Notes: a model not told the origin generated them from the sequence alone. A stretch of 29,603 nucleotides of DNA from Actinomycetes bacterium (GCA_023404955.1 JAEXZY010000018.1:1-29603); one strand, 5' to 3'; numbered from the stretch's first letter, positions 9,202 to 17,108 are shown. Made by a program: numbers and translations.

Positions 9202-9450
9202 TTAGCCGCCGACCGGGGTGGCGAACACGAACAGCGCCATGAAGGCCAGGTTGATGAAGTAGGCCGCCTCGACCAGACCGACGGTGATGAAGAACGGGGT
9301 GAACAGCCGACCCTGCGCCTCCGGCTGCCGGGCGATGCCCGAGATCAGGGCGTTACCGGCGATGCCGTCACCGATGCCTGCGCCGATCGCGCCGCCGGCC
9401 ATGATCAGACCACCGCCGATGAGCGCACCTGCAGCGATAGTGGGATCCAT
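9202..9450 (-). CDS. atpE: ATP synthase F0 c subunit (bedaquiline target)
   Basis: An 82-aa two-helix proteolipid forming the rotating c-ring in the membrane. The proton-binding carboxylate is E61 in VGLVEAAYF. Residues known to line the bedaquiline site, D28, E61, A63 and I66, all match the drug-sensitive M. tuberculosis type, so no natural resistance change is seen at these positions. The polar loop is ARQPEAQG (40-47). The start is preceded by a near-perfect Shine-Dalgarno AAGGAGG 7 nt away, which fits the need for many copies per complex. Confidence 0.98.
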   Translation of the reverse strand: MDPTIAAGALIGGGLIMAGGAIGAGIGDGIAGNALISGIARQPEAQGRLFTPFFITVGLVEAAYFINLAFMALFVFATPVGG

Positions 9451-9457
9451 TACTTAT

Positions 9458-9493
9458 CCTCCTTGATAACTGGCTCTCGGTTGTCGCCAGGTT
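9458..9493 (-). promoter_or_regulatory. strong atpE ribosome-binding site with upstream hairpin
   Basis: On the minus strand AAGGAGG (9464-9458) lies 7 nt from the atpE ATG. Just upstream, AACCTGGC (9493-9486) can pair with GCCAGTT (9474-9468) across an 11-nt loop with one bulge. The ribosome site is certain by eye. A role for the hairpin in raising atpE translation or stabilising the mRNA is inference. Confidence 0.45.
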
Positions 9494-9521
9494 CTGTTGG
9501 GTCTAACGGGTAGTGCTGGTC

Positions 9522-10328
9522 TCAGTGAGCGGCGGCCGCACCTTTTTCGGCGTGGTCGGAGTCGTGCTTCGAATCGTCGTGCGAGTCGTGATCGTGGTCG
9601 AGCTCCATCGACTGCCCGAAGTACAGGATCGTCAGCAGAGCGAAGATGAACGCCTGGATGAGGCCGATGAAGAGGTCGAACGACTTCCAGATGGCGTTCG
9701 GCAGCCACAGAATCCAGGCCGGGAACAGTGCGATCAGGCCGACCATGATGCCGCCGGCGAAGATGTTGCCGAAGAGTCGCAGGGACAACGAGATCGGCTT
9801 GGCGATCTCCTCGACGATGTTGATCGGCGCGAGGAAGGCGACGTGCCCCTTGGCGACCTTGATCGGGTGGCCGATGACGCCCCGGCGCCAGACGCCTGCT
9901 GCGTGATAGCAGAGGAACACGAACAGGGCCAGCGCCAGCACGAAGTTGATGTCCGAGGCCGGCGGCTTGATGAGTTCGGTGGTCACGCCCTCGGCGTCGG
10001 TGTACTGCACCGGGAGTACCGACAGCCAGTTGGCGAACAGGATGAAGCAGAAGAGCGCCACGGCCAGCGGCAGCACGAACGGCGCGATCCGCATCCCGAT
10101 CGCGCTCTCCACCTGATTACGCATCTGGATGGTGATCGCCTCGAAGAACAGCTGGACGCCGCCGGGCACGCCCGTCGACGTCACCTTCGCGCGCAGGAAG
10201 AACGCCAGGGCGATCACGATGACGCCGGCGATGGCGGTCGACAGCACGGTGTCCACGTTGACCGTCAGGCCGAACCACTTCTGTTCGATGTGGTGACCGA
10301 CCTCGAGGGCGAGCACGCTTTGGTTCAT
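9522..10328 (-). CDS. atpB: ATP synthase F0 a subunit
   Basis: A 268-aa multi-helix membrane subunit that forms the proton half-channels against the c-ring. The essential Arg is R184 in ISLSLRLFGNIFAGG, and the LIQAFIFALLTILYFG helix follows near the end. Several transmembrane helices are obvious (about 25-46, 82-104, 125-145, 190-210, 222-245). After the last helix there is a His/Asp-rich cytoplasmic or membrane-surface tail of about 27 residues (EL-DHDHDSHDDSKHDSDH). This is the first F0 structural gene, 19 bp after atpI. Confidence 0.97.
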   Translation of the reverse strand: MNQSVLALEVGHHIEQKWFGLTVNVDTVLSTAIAGVIVIALAFFLRAKVTSTGVPGGVQLFFEAITIQMRNQVESAIGMRIAPFVLPLAVALFCFILFANWLSVLPVQYTDAEGVTTELIKPPASDINFVLALALFVFLCYHAAGVWRRGVIGHPIKVAKGHVAFLAPINIVEEIAKPISLSLRLFGNIFAGGIMVGLIALFPAWILWLPNAIWKSFDLFIGLIQAFIFALLTILYFGQSMELDHDHDSHDDSKHDSDHAEKGAAAAH

Positions 10329-10347
10329 CTACGAATCAGTCCTTGAG

Positions 10348-10821
10348 CTATCCGTCGGTGGTCGTCGAGGGGTCAGAAGCGGGAGCCGCGGCGCCGGCAT
10401 GGGTGTCGGGATCGCCGGCGCGCAGCTTCTTGAGAACGGGCAGAGAGGTGCTCATGACGAGAACCACCTGGAACAGTGCCAGACCGAACAGCACACCGAG
10501 GCCCATCGGCCGGAATACGAACGCGATGGTGAGACCGACGGCGGTGATCGCCAGCAGTCGGGACGCCGAATTCAGCGCCATCTTCTTCTTCAGCGGATGG
10601 TCGTCGGCGGTGATCGACTCGACCGCGCGGCGAACCAGCAGCGCGTTGGTCAGGCCCAGCGCCATGCCGATCGCGAAGAACGCGCCGAAGAGCGGATAGC
10701 CGACGAGTGCGGCGGCGATGGTCAGCAGGCCGGAGACCGCCGCGCAGATCACGAACAGACGAACCGGCCGAAAGGCCACGGACGGGAACACCAACGGCGC
10801 GTCCTGCGCTGGCGTCGTCAC
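10348..10821 (-). CDS. AtpI-like ATP synthase accessory membrane protein
   Basis: A 157-aa protein with four predicted transmembrane helices (about 19-40, 43-63, 85-104, 106-126) and a Pro/Ala/Thr-rich C-terminus. It corresponds to Rv1303, annotated as a conserved membrane protein at the AtpI (ATP synthase protein I) position directly upstream of atpB. AtpI proteins help c-ring assembly or ion uptake in other bacteria; that role here is inferred from position and topology only. The GTG start at 10821 has a good GAGGTGA ribosome-binding site. It is probably the first gene of the atp operon. Confidence 0.88.
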   Translation of the reverse strand: MTTPAQDAPLVFPSVAFRPVRLFVICAAVSGLLTIAAALVGYPLFGAFFAIGMALGLTNALLVRRAVESITADDHPLKKKMALNSASRLLAITAVGLTIAFVFRPMGLGVLFGLALFQVVLVMSTSLPVLKKLRAGDPDTHAGAAAPASDPSTTTDG

Positions 10822-11083
10822 TGCGTCACCTCAATCCCGCGGTCGTATCGTGTGAGCGTCGTCTCGTTGATCCTGTGAGCGTCCGTAGCGTATCGGAGGG
10901 CGACGGGCGCGCGGGAATCACCCAAGAGGTAGCTCCTGAATCGGTCGATCTGTCGGTCGTGTGTCCGCCCCGTGGATTCCCAGAAATCTGGCAATCACTT
11001 GGTTCGGAGGCCGGCAACCCGCGAGGTTTTTTCGGGTTCTAACTGAACCCTAACACATGGTGAGAGCCCCAAAACGGGACCTA
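10822..11083 (-). promoter_or_regulatory. non-coding region upstream of atpI (likely atp operon control region)
   Basis: 262 bp lie between wecA and atpI with no supported gene. Two symmetric elements are visible: GGGTTC-TAACT-GAACCC (11034-11050), just after the wecA stop, and the 12-bp dyad CCAGA-AA-TCTGG (10980-10991). I could not find a -35/-10 pair with good spacing on the minus strand. The region probably contains the atp operon promoter because it is the only sizeable gap before a nine-gene operon, but this is inference from position. Confidence 0.4.
11034..11050. terminator. inverted repeat after wecA, weak terminator or operator
   Basis: GGGTTC-TAACT-GAACCC is a perfect 6-bp inverted repeat with a 5-nt loop, 34 bp after the wecA stop codon. 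No U-tract follows on the minus strand, so it is not a classical terminator. It could end the prfA-wecA transcript or bind a regulator of the atp operon. Confidence 0.3.
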
Positions 11084-12289
11084 CTACTTTTTGTCGTATA
11101 CCGGTTGCGCCGGCCCGTCCACGGCATCGTCACCGGCGGTGTCGCGCCGCCTCAGCAACGGAATCAGCGTCACCACCCCGGCTACCACGATGGCACCCGC
11201 CATGACCGCGGCGGTGTGCCGCGGATCGAAGAAGATCGTGCTCGCCGCCCCGAGCGCGACGATGCCCACCCACAAGTAGATGAGTAGGACCACGCGTCGG
11301 TGCGAGTGCCCGATTTCGAGCAGGCGGTGGTGCAAGTGCATCTTGTCCGGGCTGAACGGACTCAAGCCCGCACGTGTGCGCCGGATGATCGCGAGCAGCA
11401 TGTCCAGCGCCGGCACGAACATCACCGCGACGACGAGCAGGAAGGGCGACAGCAGTGCGAAGACGTCGCGGGCACCGTAGGCCGTCTGCGAGATCGGGCC
11501 CGCCGCGGTGGTGGAGGCGGCCGCGAGCATCAGCCCGATCAGCATCGATCCGGAATCGCCCATGAAGATGCGGGCCTTGTGGAAGTTGTGCGGCAGGAAC
11601 CCCAGGCACGCGCCGGCCAGCACGACGGAGATCACGGCGGGTGGGTAGAACAGCACGTCGCCGCCGTGGTCGTGCAACAGCCCGACCGAGAAGATGCAGA
11701 TCGCCGAAGCGGTGATCAGCCCGAGGCCGGCCGCCAACCCGTCGAGGCCGTCGACGAAGTTCATCGCGTTGACGATCGCGACGGTCAGCGCGAGCGTGAG
11801 CAGGATAGACGCGACCTGGTCGAGCACGATGGTGCCGACACCACCGATCGGGATGTAGAGCACGCTCCACGCCACCCCCATCGTGACCATCACGCTCGCC
11901 GCGGTGATCTGGCCGGCGAACTTGGTCAGCGCGTCGAGCCCCCACCGGTCGTCGATCAGCCCGACGACCATGATCAGACCGCCCGCCACGACGACGGCAG
12001 GCAGCCCCGATGAGTACACGAATCCGCGGGTCAGAGCGGGCAACTGCGAGGCGAGCAGAACGGCGAAGACGACTCCCGTGTACATCGCCAGCCCACCCAT
12101 CCGCGGTGTGGGCTGCATGTGCACGTCGCGTTCGCGGGGGTAGGCGACCGCGCCCCACCGGGTGGCGAGCACCCGCACCCAGCCGGTGGCGAGGTAGGTG
12201 ATGATCGCCGCTGTCAGGCCGACCAGGGCCAGCTCGCGCAGCGGCACTCCCGCCCCGCGGTCGGTCAGTGCCAGCAGCGTGGTCGACAT
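11084..12289 (-). CDS. wecA: UDP-GlcNAc-1-phosphate decaprenyl-phosphate transferase WecA (Rfe)
   Basis: Integral membrane enzyme that transfers GlcNAc-1-phosphate from UDP-GlcNAc to decaprenyl phosphate, starting the linker unit that joins arabinogalactan to peptidoglycan. The 401-aa product has about ten or eleven hydrophobic helices. The family motifs are in order: DD at 113-114 (LIDDRWG), NFVDGLDGLAAG (177-188), GDSGS (244-248) and the HLHHR motif (318-322). The reading frame is open further upstream, but that part overlaps the Sua5 gene. The ATG at 12289 starts 2 bp after the Sua5 stop and gives the expected N-terminus. Last gene of the prfA cluster; M. tuberculosis counterpart Rv1302 (rfe). 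Confidence 0.94.
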   Translation of the reverse strand: MSTTLLALTDRGAGVPLRELALVGLTAAIITYLATGWVRVLATRWGAVAYPRERDVHMQPTPRMGGLAMYTGVVFAVLLASQLPALTRGFVYSSGLPAVVVAGGLIMVVGLIDDRWGLDALTKFAGQITAASVMVTMGVAWSVLYIPIGGVGTIVLDQVASILLTLALTVAIVNAMNFVDGLDGLAAGLGLITASAICIFSVGLLHDHGGDVLFYPPAVISVVLAGACLGFLPHNFHKARIFMGDSGSMLIGLMLAAASTTAAGPISQTAYGARDVFALLSPFLLVVAVMFVPALDMLLAIIRRTRAGLSPFSPDKMHLHHRLLEIGHSHRRVVLLIYLWVGIVALGAASTIFFDPRHTAAVMAGAIVVAGVVTLIPLLRRRDTAGDDAVDGPAQPVYDKK

Positions 12290-12291
12290 CG

Positions 12292-12954
12292 TCAGTCCGT
12301 GATCGCCGTCAGTGACGCGGCCTCGACGCCGAGTACCCCGGCGACGGCGTCGACCGAGACCGGACCCTGCCGCAGGACGCGGGGGTGCGCCCCGGTGAGG
12401 TCGACGATGGTCGACGCGGCCTGCGCCTCGGCGGGACCGCCGTCGAGGTAAACCTCGACGAGGTCGCCGAGTTGGTCGCGGGCCTGCTGCGCGGTGACAG
12501 ACGCGGGACGACCCGAGATGTTCGCGCTCGACACCGCCAGGGGCCCGACCTCGCGCAGCAGTTCGATCGCGACGGGGTGCAGCGGCATGCGCAGCATCAC
12601 GGTGCCGTTGGCGTCGCCGAGATCCCACTGCAGAGACGGGGCCTGACGGACCACCAGGCTGAGCGCGCCCGGCCAGAACGCCCGGATCAGTTCCTTGGCG
12701 CTCTGCGGGACCGAGTACACGAGGCCGTCGATGGTGTGCCAGGAGCCGACCAGGACCGGCACCGGCATGTCGCGCCCCCGCCCCTTGGCGGCGAGCAGCG
12801 ATGCGACCGCGGCGCTGTCGAAGGCGTCGGCCCCGATTCCGTAGACGGTGTCGGTCGGCATCACCACCAGGCGGCCGCCTTTGAGCGCGCTGATCGCTGA
12901 CGCGATCCCGGTTTCGCGCTGCCCGGGGTCGTCGCAGTCGAACATCTCGCTCAC
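12292..12954 (-). CDS. L-threonylcarbamoyladenylate synthase (Sua5/TsaC family)
   Basis: Makes threonylcarbamoyl-AMP from threonine, bicarbonate and ATP, the first step of t6A formation at position 37 of ANN-decoding tRNAs; cytoplasmic. The 220-aa product is one YrdC-like domain without the extra C-terminal Sua5 domain. Signature elements are PTDTVYGIG (33-41), the basic KGRGRDMP loop (57-64) and SSANISG (142-148). It lies 13 bp after prmC and 2 bp before wecA, in one transcript with prfA. All of prfA, prmC and this gene serve translation fidelity; wecA is the odd member. Confidence 0.93.
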   Translation of the reverse strand: MSEMFDCDDPGQRETGIASAISALKGGRLVVMPTDTVYGIGADAFDSAAVASLLAAKGRGRDMPVPVLVGSWHTIDGLVYSVPQSAKELIRAFWPGALSLVVRQAPSLQWDLGDANGTVMLRMPLHPVAIELLREVGPLAVSSANISGRPASVTAQQARDQLGDLVEVYLDGGPAEAQAASTIVDLTGAHPRVLRQGPVSVDAVAGVLGVEAASLTAITD

Positions 12955-12967
12955 GTCCGTCAGCCTC

Positions 12968-13822
12968 TCACTCGTCGCGCACAGCCGTCACGAACCGGGG
13001 GCGCCCGGTGAGGTCGTGTCGAGCCGTCACGTCGGTGAACCGTCCGGTGCGGGCGAATGCGCTCACGGTGCGCGCGGACGTGGTGTCGTCGTGCTCCACG
13101 GCGCAGGCACCGCCCGGGCGCAGCAGTCGGGCTGCGACGACGACGATGTCGTCGATCACGGCCATCCCGTCCGGCCCTCCGAACAGTGCATGCGACGGAT
13201 CATACTGCGCCACTTCGGGTTCCAGCTGTGCGCCGAGCGGGATGTATGGCGGGTTGGACACCAGCAGGTCCACGGCGCCGTCTAGTTCAGCGAGCAGATC
13301 GGGGGTGGTGACGTCGGCGGACACCACCTCCACCGAGGTGCCCTCCGCGTTGCGACGGGCATAGCGCAGCGCCTCGGGCGAGTTGTCGACGGCAACGACC
13401 CGAGCACGCGGGTGGGCGCTCGCCAGCGCGATCGCCAGCGCGCCCGAACCGGTGCAGAGGTCGACGATCACCGATTCGGCAGGCAACGGTCGAGCCAGGG
13501 CCCATTCGAGCAGCGCCTCGGTCTCAGGACGTGGGATGAACACCCCCGGCCCGACGTGGACCGACACCGAGCCGAAGGCAGCGGTGCCCGTGAGGTGCTG
13601 CAGCGGGACGCGCTGCGCGCGGCGTGCGATCAGGGCGGCGAAGCGCTGCGCGAAGTCCATATCGGGAACGGTGAACCCGACCAGCCCGCGGTCGGTGCCG
13701 GCGACGTGGGCGGCGAGCAGTTCGGCGTCGACCCGGGGCGATCCGACGCCGGCGGCGGCCAACTGCTCCGATGCGTCATCGATCAGCTGACGCATCGTCA
13801 CGGGGCCGCCCGCCACGCTCAC
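12968..13822 (-). CDS. prmC: Release factor glutamine methyltransferase PrmC (HemK)
   Basis: Methylates the Gln of the GGQ motif in release factors 1 and 2 using S-adenosylmethionine, which raises peptide release. In the 284-aa product an N-terminal helical domain is followed by the SAM-binding motif DLCTGSG (121-127) and the substrate-binding NPPY motif (190-193), diagnostic of PrmC. The GTG at 13822 overlaps the prfA stop (GTGA), so translation is probably coupled to that of its own substrate. An ATG nine codons later (13795) matches the N-terminus of some homologues slightly better; neither start has a clear ribosome-binding site. Confidence 0.94.
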   Translation of the reverse strand: MSVAGGPVTMRQLIDDASEQLAAAGVGSPRVDAELLAAHVAGTDRGLVGFTVPDMDFAQRFAALIARRAQRVPLQHLTGTAAFGSVSVHVGPGVFIPRPETEALLEWALARPLPAESVIVDLCTGSGALAIALASAHPRARVVAVDNSPEALRYARRNAEGTSVEVVSADVTTPDLLAELDGAVDLLVSNPPYIPLGAQLEPEVAQYDPSHALFGGPDGMAVIDDIVVVAARLLRPGGACAVEHDDTTSARTVSAFARTGRFTDVTARHDLTGRPRFVTAVRDE

Positions 13823-14895
13823 GATGCGCTCTGCAGCCGTGCCTGCCGGTCGGCCGCAGCCAGCGCGTCGAACAACGGGTCGAGGTCGCCGTCGAGCACC
13901 TGGTCGAGGTTGTGGGCCTTAAAGTTGATCCGGTGATCGGCGATCCGGTTCTCGGGGAAGTTGTAGGTGCGGATGCGCTCGCTACGGTCCACGGTACGAA
14001 TCTGGCTCGCCCGGTCGGCTGAGGCGTCGGCCTGCGCCTGCTCCTCCGCGAGTGACTGCAGCCGGGCGGCGAGCACCTGCATCGCTCGCGCCTTGTTCTG
14101 CAGCTGGGAGCGTTCGTTCTGGCAGGTGACGACTATGCCGGTGGGCAGGTGCGTGATGCGCACGGCGGAGTCGGTGGTGTTGACGCCCTGGCCGCCCTTG
14201 CCCGAGGAGCGGTAGACGTCGATGCGCAGATCGGATTCGTCGATCTGGACCTGCTCCACCTCTTCGGGTTCCGGGTAGACGAGCACTCCGGCCGCGGAGG
14301 TGTGCACGCGGCCCTGGGACTCGGTGACGGGAACGCGCTGGACGCGGTGCACCCCGCCCTCGAACTTCAACCTCGACCACACGCCGTCGGCGGAATCGCC
14401 CTTGCTGCGGATCGACAGCGTCGCGTCTTTGTAACCGCCGAGATCGGAGGCGGTCTCGTCGAGCATCGTGACGGTCCAGCCGTGCCGCTCGGCATATCGG
14501 ACGTACATCCGGGCCAGATCCGCGGCGAACAGCGCAGACTCCTCGCCGCCCTCGCCGGACTTGACCTCGAGAACGATGTCGTCGGCGTCGTGCGGGTCGC
14601 GCGGGGCCAGCAGGTCGGTCAGGGCTGTCTCGAGCCGCTCGACCGTTTCCGTCAGCTCGGTGACCTCCCCGGCGAACGACGAGTCGTCCGCAGCGAGTTC
14701 ACGGGCGGTCTCCAGATCGCCGCGGGCTGCTTCGAGCTTGCGGTGGGTGGCGACGATGGGCGCGATCTGAGCGAACCGGCGGCCCACCTTCCGGGCCATC
14801 GCGGGGTCGGCGTGCAGCTCGGGTTCGGAGAGACGCAGTTCGAGCTCGGCGTGCTCAGCCACGATCGCATCGATCGCCGTTGCGGTATCGCTCAT
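13819..14895 (-). CDS. prfA: Peptide chain release factor 1
   Basis: Recognises UAA and UAG stop codons and triggers hydrolysis of peptidyl-tRNA. The 358-aa product has the codon-recognition tripeptide PVT (189-191, in VQRVPVTESQG) and the catalytic GGQ (234-236, in SGKGGQGVNTTDS). The HRI-type C-terminal helices follow. The frame is open to 14946, but the ATG at 14895 has a perfect AAGGAGG ribosome-binding site 4 nt upstream and gives the family N-terminus. First gene of prfA-prmC-Sua5-wecA. Confidence 0.97.
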   Translation of the reverse strand: MSDTATAIDAIVAEHAELELRLSEPELHADPAMARKVGRRFAQIAPIVATHRKLEAARGDLETARELAADDSSFAGEVTELTETVERLETALTDLLAPRDPHDADDIVLEVKSGEGGEESALFAADLARMYVRYAERHGWTVTMLDETASDLGGYKDATLSIRSKGDSADGVWSRLKFEGGVHRVQRVPVTESQGRVHTSAAGVLVYPEPEEVEQVQIDESDLRIDVYRSSGKGGQGVNTTDSAVRITHLPTGIVVTCQNERSQLQNKARAMQVLAARLQSLAEEQAQADASADRASQIRTVDRSERIRTYNFPENRIADHRINFKAHNLDQVLDGDLDPLFDALAAADRQARLQSAS

Positions 14896-14954
14896 CTCGC
14901 CTCCTTCGGCTCGCGCCTTCTCACTACGACAAGGAAAGGTCCCCAACTCACAAA

Positions 14955-14996
14955 ACGGCGCCCGGCCTGCGCGATGTGCAGCAGAGCGGGCGCCGT
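14955..14996 (-). terminator. Rho-independent terminator of rpmE
   Basis: Perfect 10-bp arms ACGGCGCCCG / CGGGCGCCGT enclose a 22-nt loop that can itself form a short CTGC/GCAG stem. On the minus strand the second arm runs straight into TTTTG. It begins 9 bp after the rpmE stop codon and separates rpmE from prfA. It is the clearest intrinsic terminator in the window. Confidence 0.85.
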
Positions 14997-15004
14997 TCGG
15001 TCAG

Positions 15005-15241
15005 CTATTTGTCGCCGGCAGCCTCGGACGACTTCGTGCGCTTGCCGTACCGCTTCTCGAAGCGGGCGACGCGGCCGCCGCTGTCCAGGATCTTCTGCTT
15101 GCCGGTGTAGAACGGGTGGCACTGCGAGCAGACCTCGACGGTGATGTTGCCGCTCTTCTTCGTGCTGCGGGTGGTGAAAGTGGCTCCGCAACCACACAGC
15201 ACGGTGGTCTCGACATAGTCCGGGTGGACGCCTGTTTTCAT
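15005..15241 (-). CDS. rpmE: 50S ribosomal protein L31 (zinc-binding form)
   Basis: A 78-aa large-subunit ribosomal protein. Four Cys in CxC and CxxC pairs (C16, C18, C38, C41) make this the zinc-binding C+ form, which in mycobacteria is replaced by a Cys-free paralogue under zinc starvation (established knowledge; the paralogue is not in this window). The frame is open to 15367, but the ATG at 15241 gives MKTGVHPDYV and has a GAGGAAA ribosome-binding site. It has its own promoter and terminator, so it is a single-gene unit between the rho side and the prfA operon. Confidence 0.96.
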   Translation of the reverse strand: MKTGVHPDYVETTVLCGCGATFTTRSTKKSGNITVEVCSQCHPFYTGKQKILDSGGRVARFEKRYGKRTKSSEAAGDK

Positions 15242-15324
15242 GGTTTCCTCTTCGATCGTGGGCCCCGGGTCGCCCCTCCCGTATCGGGAAGTTTCGGCGT
15301 GAACCGGAACCGAGGTGTAGGCAC

Positions 15325-15361
15325 CCGGCCGGAGGCCGGAAGGCTGGCCCAAATTATGCCA
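15325..15361 (-). promoter_or_regulatory. rpmE extended -10 promoter and leader hairpin
   Basis: On the minus strand TGG-CATAAT (15361-15353) is an extended -10 element, with no good -35. The start would fall near 15346, giving a leader of about 105 nt. Right at its beginning is a perfect hairpin CCGGCC-TCC-GGCCGG (15339-15325). The hairpin may stabilise the mRNA or serve feedback control; that is inference. Confidence 0.55.
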
Positions 15362-15405
15362 GGTCAACCGCCAAGAGCCTAAACGCCCGCCACCAGCCCG
15401 CTATT

Positions 15406-15421
15406 CCACGTGCGTCCGTGG
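15406..15421. repeat. small hairpin after the acyl-CoA synthetase gene
   Basis: CCACG-TGCGTC-CGTGG is a 5-bp inverted repeat starting 3 bp after the stop codon of the minus-strand ligase gene. There is no U-tract. It could act as a U-less hairpin terminator, but it is short and this is a weak call. Confidence 0.25.
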
Positions 15422-15423
15422 GC

Positions 15424-17007
15424 CTAGTCCGCGACCTCGGCGTAGGTGCGCCCGTCCCGGCGCCAGATCCGCCGGCCCGCCGGTTCGGTTCCCATCGCGA
15501 CGAGCTCGCGCTTGAGCACCTTGTTGGTCGCCGTGCTGGGCAATTCGGCAGCCATCCAGACGTGGCGCGGCCACGCTTTGGGCGATAAGTCCGGCTGCGC
15601 TGCGAGAAACGCGCCGAAGGCGTGGGGGGTGAGCGTCGCCCCGTCGGACAGCACGATCGCGGCCATCACCTGGTCGCCGACGAGGTCGTCAGGCACCGGA
15701 TAGACCGCGACCTGGCTGACCTCGGGCAGGCGGCCGAGGATGCGTTCGATCGGCGCCGCCGTCATGTTCTCGCCGTCCACCCTCATCCAGTCGGCGGTGC
15801 GGCCTGCCAGGTAGATCCAGCCGTCCGCGTCGCGGTAGGCGAGATCGCCGGACCAGAACATGCCGTGCCGCATCCGCTCGTCGGTGGCCTCCTGGTCGTT
15901 GTAGTAGCCGGCGAACATCCCCGCCCCCTGGGTGTTGACCAGCTCTCCGATGGCGGCGTCGCCGTTGCGCAGCGCACCGTGTTCGTCGAACTCGGCCACG
16001 GCGCATTCGGCGACCGTTTCCGGGTCGTAGATGGCGACGCCGGGAAATCCCCTGCCGATGGACCCCGGCGGGCAGCCGTCCTCCCGGGTGACGGTGACTG
16101 CGTTCTCGGTCGATCCGAAACCGTCCCACACCTGGCATCCGAAGCGCCGCGCGAACTCGGCGATGTCGCGGTCACTGGCCTCGTTGCCGAAGGCGATGCG
16201 CAGCGGGTTGTCGCGGTCGTCGGCCCGCTCGGCGCGGGCCAGGATGTAGGCCAACGGCTTGCCGACGTAGTTCATGTAGGTGACGCCGTAGCGGCGGATG
16301 TCGTCCAGGAAGCGGGACGCGGTGAACGGCGCCGGCGCCATGGCCGCCCCCGAGTTCAGCGCGACCGACCAGCCGGCGAGTATCCCGTTGCTGTGGAACA
16401 GCGGCATCGACAGGTAACACACGTCGGCGGGTGTGATGCCGAAACGATCGGTCAGCGCGCCGCCGGCGAGGACGACCATCGCGTGCATCATCTTGACGGC
16501 CTTGGGGTTGCCGCTGGTGCCGGACGTGAAGATCAACATGAAGGTGTCGGTGGCGCTGACCTCGCGGTACGGCACGAACGGTCCGGACCGCACCCCTAGC
16601 GCAGTCAGTTCCTTCCATTCCGGGCTGCCGACCGTCAGCACGCGCACGCCGGTGACGTCGACACCATCGAGGAGACCTACGTGGGCGTCGTCGGTGAGCA
16701 GGATCTGCACGTCCGCGCGCGCGATGTCCCGCGCCAGCGCCTCGCCGCGGCGCGTGTCGTTGATGCCGCACAGCACATAGCCGCCGAGCCCGGCAGCGGC
16801 GAGCGCTGTCAGCATGTCGGGCGAGTTGCCGAGGAGCGCACCGACGTGCAGGGGTCGCGCGGGGTCGGCGAGGGCGATGAGGGCTGCCGCCTGGGCCTCC
16901 GCCTCGGCGATGTGTTCACGCCACGTCCAGCGCTGGTCGTCGTGGACGACGGCGGGACCGTCGTCATCGCGACGTTCCCGGAGCAGCTGCTGCACGGTTT
17001 CGGCCAT
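15424..17007 (-). CDS. Acyl-CoA synthetase (FadD1/FadD17-like AMP-dependent ligase)
   Basis: Activates a carboxylic acid with ATP through an acyl-adenylate and joins it to CoA. The 527-aa product has the AMP-binding motif TSGTSGNPKAVK (161-172) and the A5 motif DGFGSTENAV. The hinge region is SGDLAYRDADGWIYLAGRTADWMRVDGENM read in two parts, and the C-terminal catalytic Lys is in TNKVLKREL. Sequence features resemble mycobacterial FadD1 and FadD17, whose substrates are long or unusual acyl chains. The exact substrate cannot be read here. The frame continues upstream to 17409, but the ATG at 17007 with GAAGGG upstream matches homologues. Divergent from a TetR regulator 100 bp away. Confidence 0.9.
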   Translation of the reverse strand: MAETVQQLLRERRDDDGPAVVHDDQRWTWREHIAEAEAQAAALIALADPARPLHVGALLGNSPDMLTALAAAGLGGYVLCGINDTRRGEALARDIARADVQILLTDDAHVGLLDGVDVTGVRVLTVGSPEWKELTALGVRSGPFVPYREVSATDTFMLIFTSGTSGNPKAVKMMHAMVVLAGGALTDRFGITPADVCYLSMPLFHSNGILAGWSVALNSGAAMAPAPFTASRFLDDIRRYGVTYMNYVGKPLAYILARAERADDRDNPLRIAFGNEASDRDIAEFARRFGCQVWDGFGSTENAVTVTREDGCPPGSIGRGFPGVAIYDPETVAECAVAEFDEHGALRNGDAAIGELVNTQGAGMFAGYYNDQEATDERMRHGMFWSGDLAYRDADGWIYLAGRTADWMRVDGENMTAAPIERILGRLPEVSQVAVYPVPDDLVGDQVMAAIVLSDGATLTPHAFGAFLAAQPDLSPKAWPRHVWMAAELPSTATNKVLKRELVAMGTEPAGRRIWRRDGRTYAEVAD

Positions 17008-17026
17008 CGGCCCGCCCTTCAGGGTG

Positions 17027-17108
17027 TGGACACTTTTCGCCAGATGTCTACTCAACCGGCCGGCGCAGCGTATCAACGGCGCGCCGACCATTTGCGAAGA
17101 TAGGTCGG
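17027..17108. promoter_or_regulatory. candidate TetR operator region between ligase and tetR
   Basis: The 100-bp divergent gap holds two dyads. CCGACC-13-GGTCGG (17084-17089 and 17103-17108) is perfect and its right arm touches the tetR GTG. TGGACA-12-TGTCTA (17027-17032 and 17045-17050) has one mismatch. TetR proteins usually bind such dyads in the gap to their divergent target gene. No convincing -35/-10 pair was found for either gene. Confidence 0.4.

Noticed and set aside
14965..14986. Possible riboswitch between rpmE and prfA
   Set aside because: The 109-bp gap is explained by the rpmE terminator and the prfA ribosome-binding site. There is no further conserved structure.
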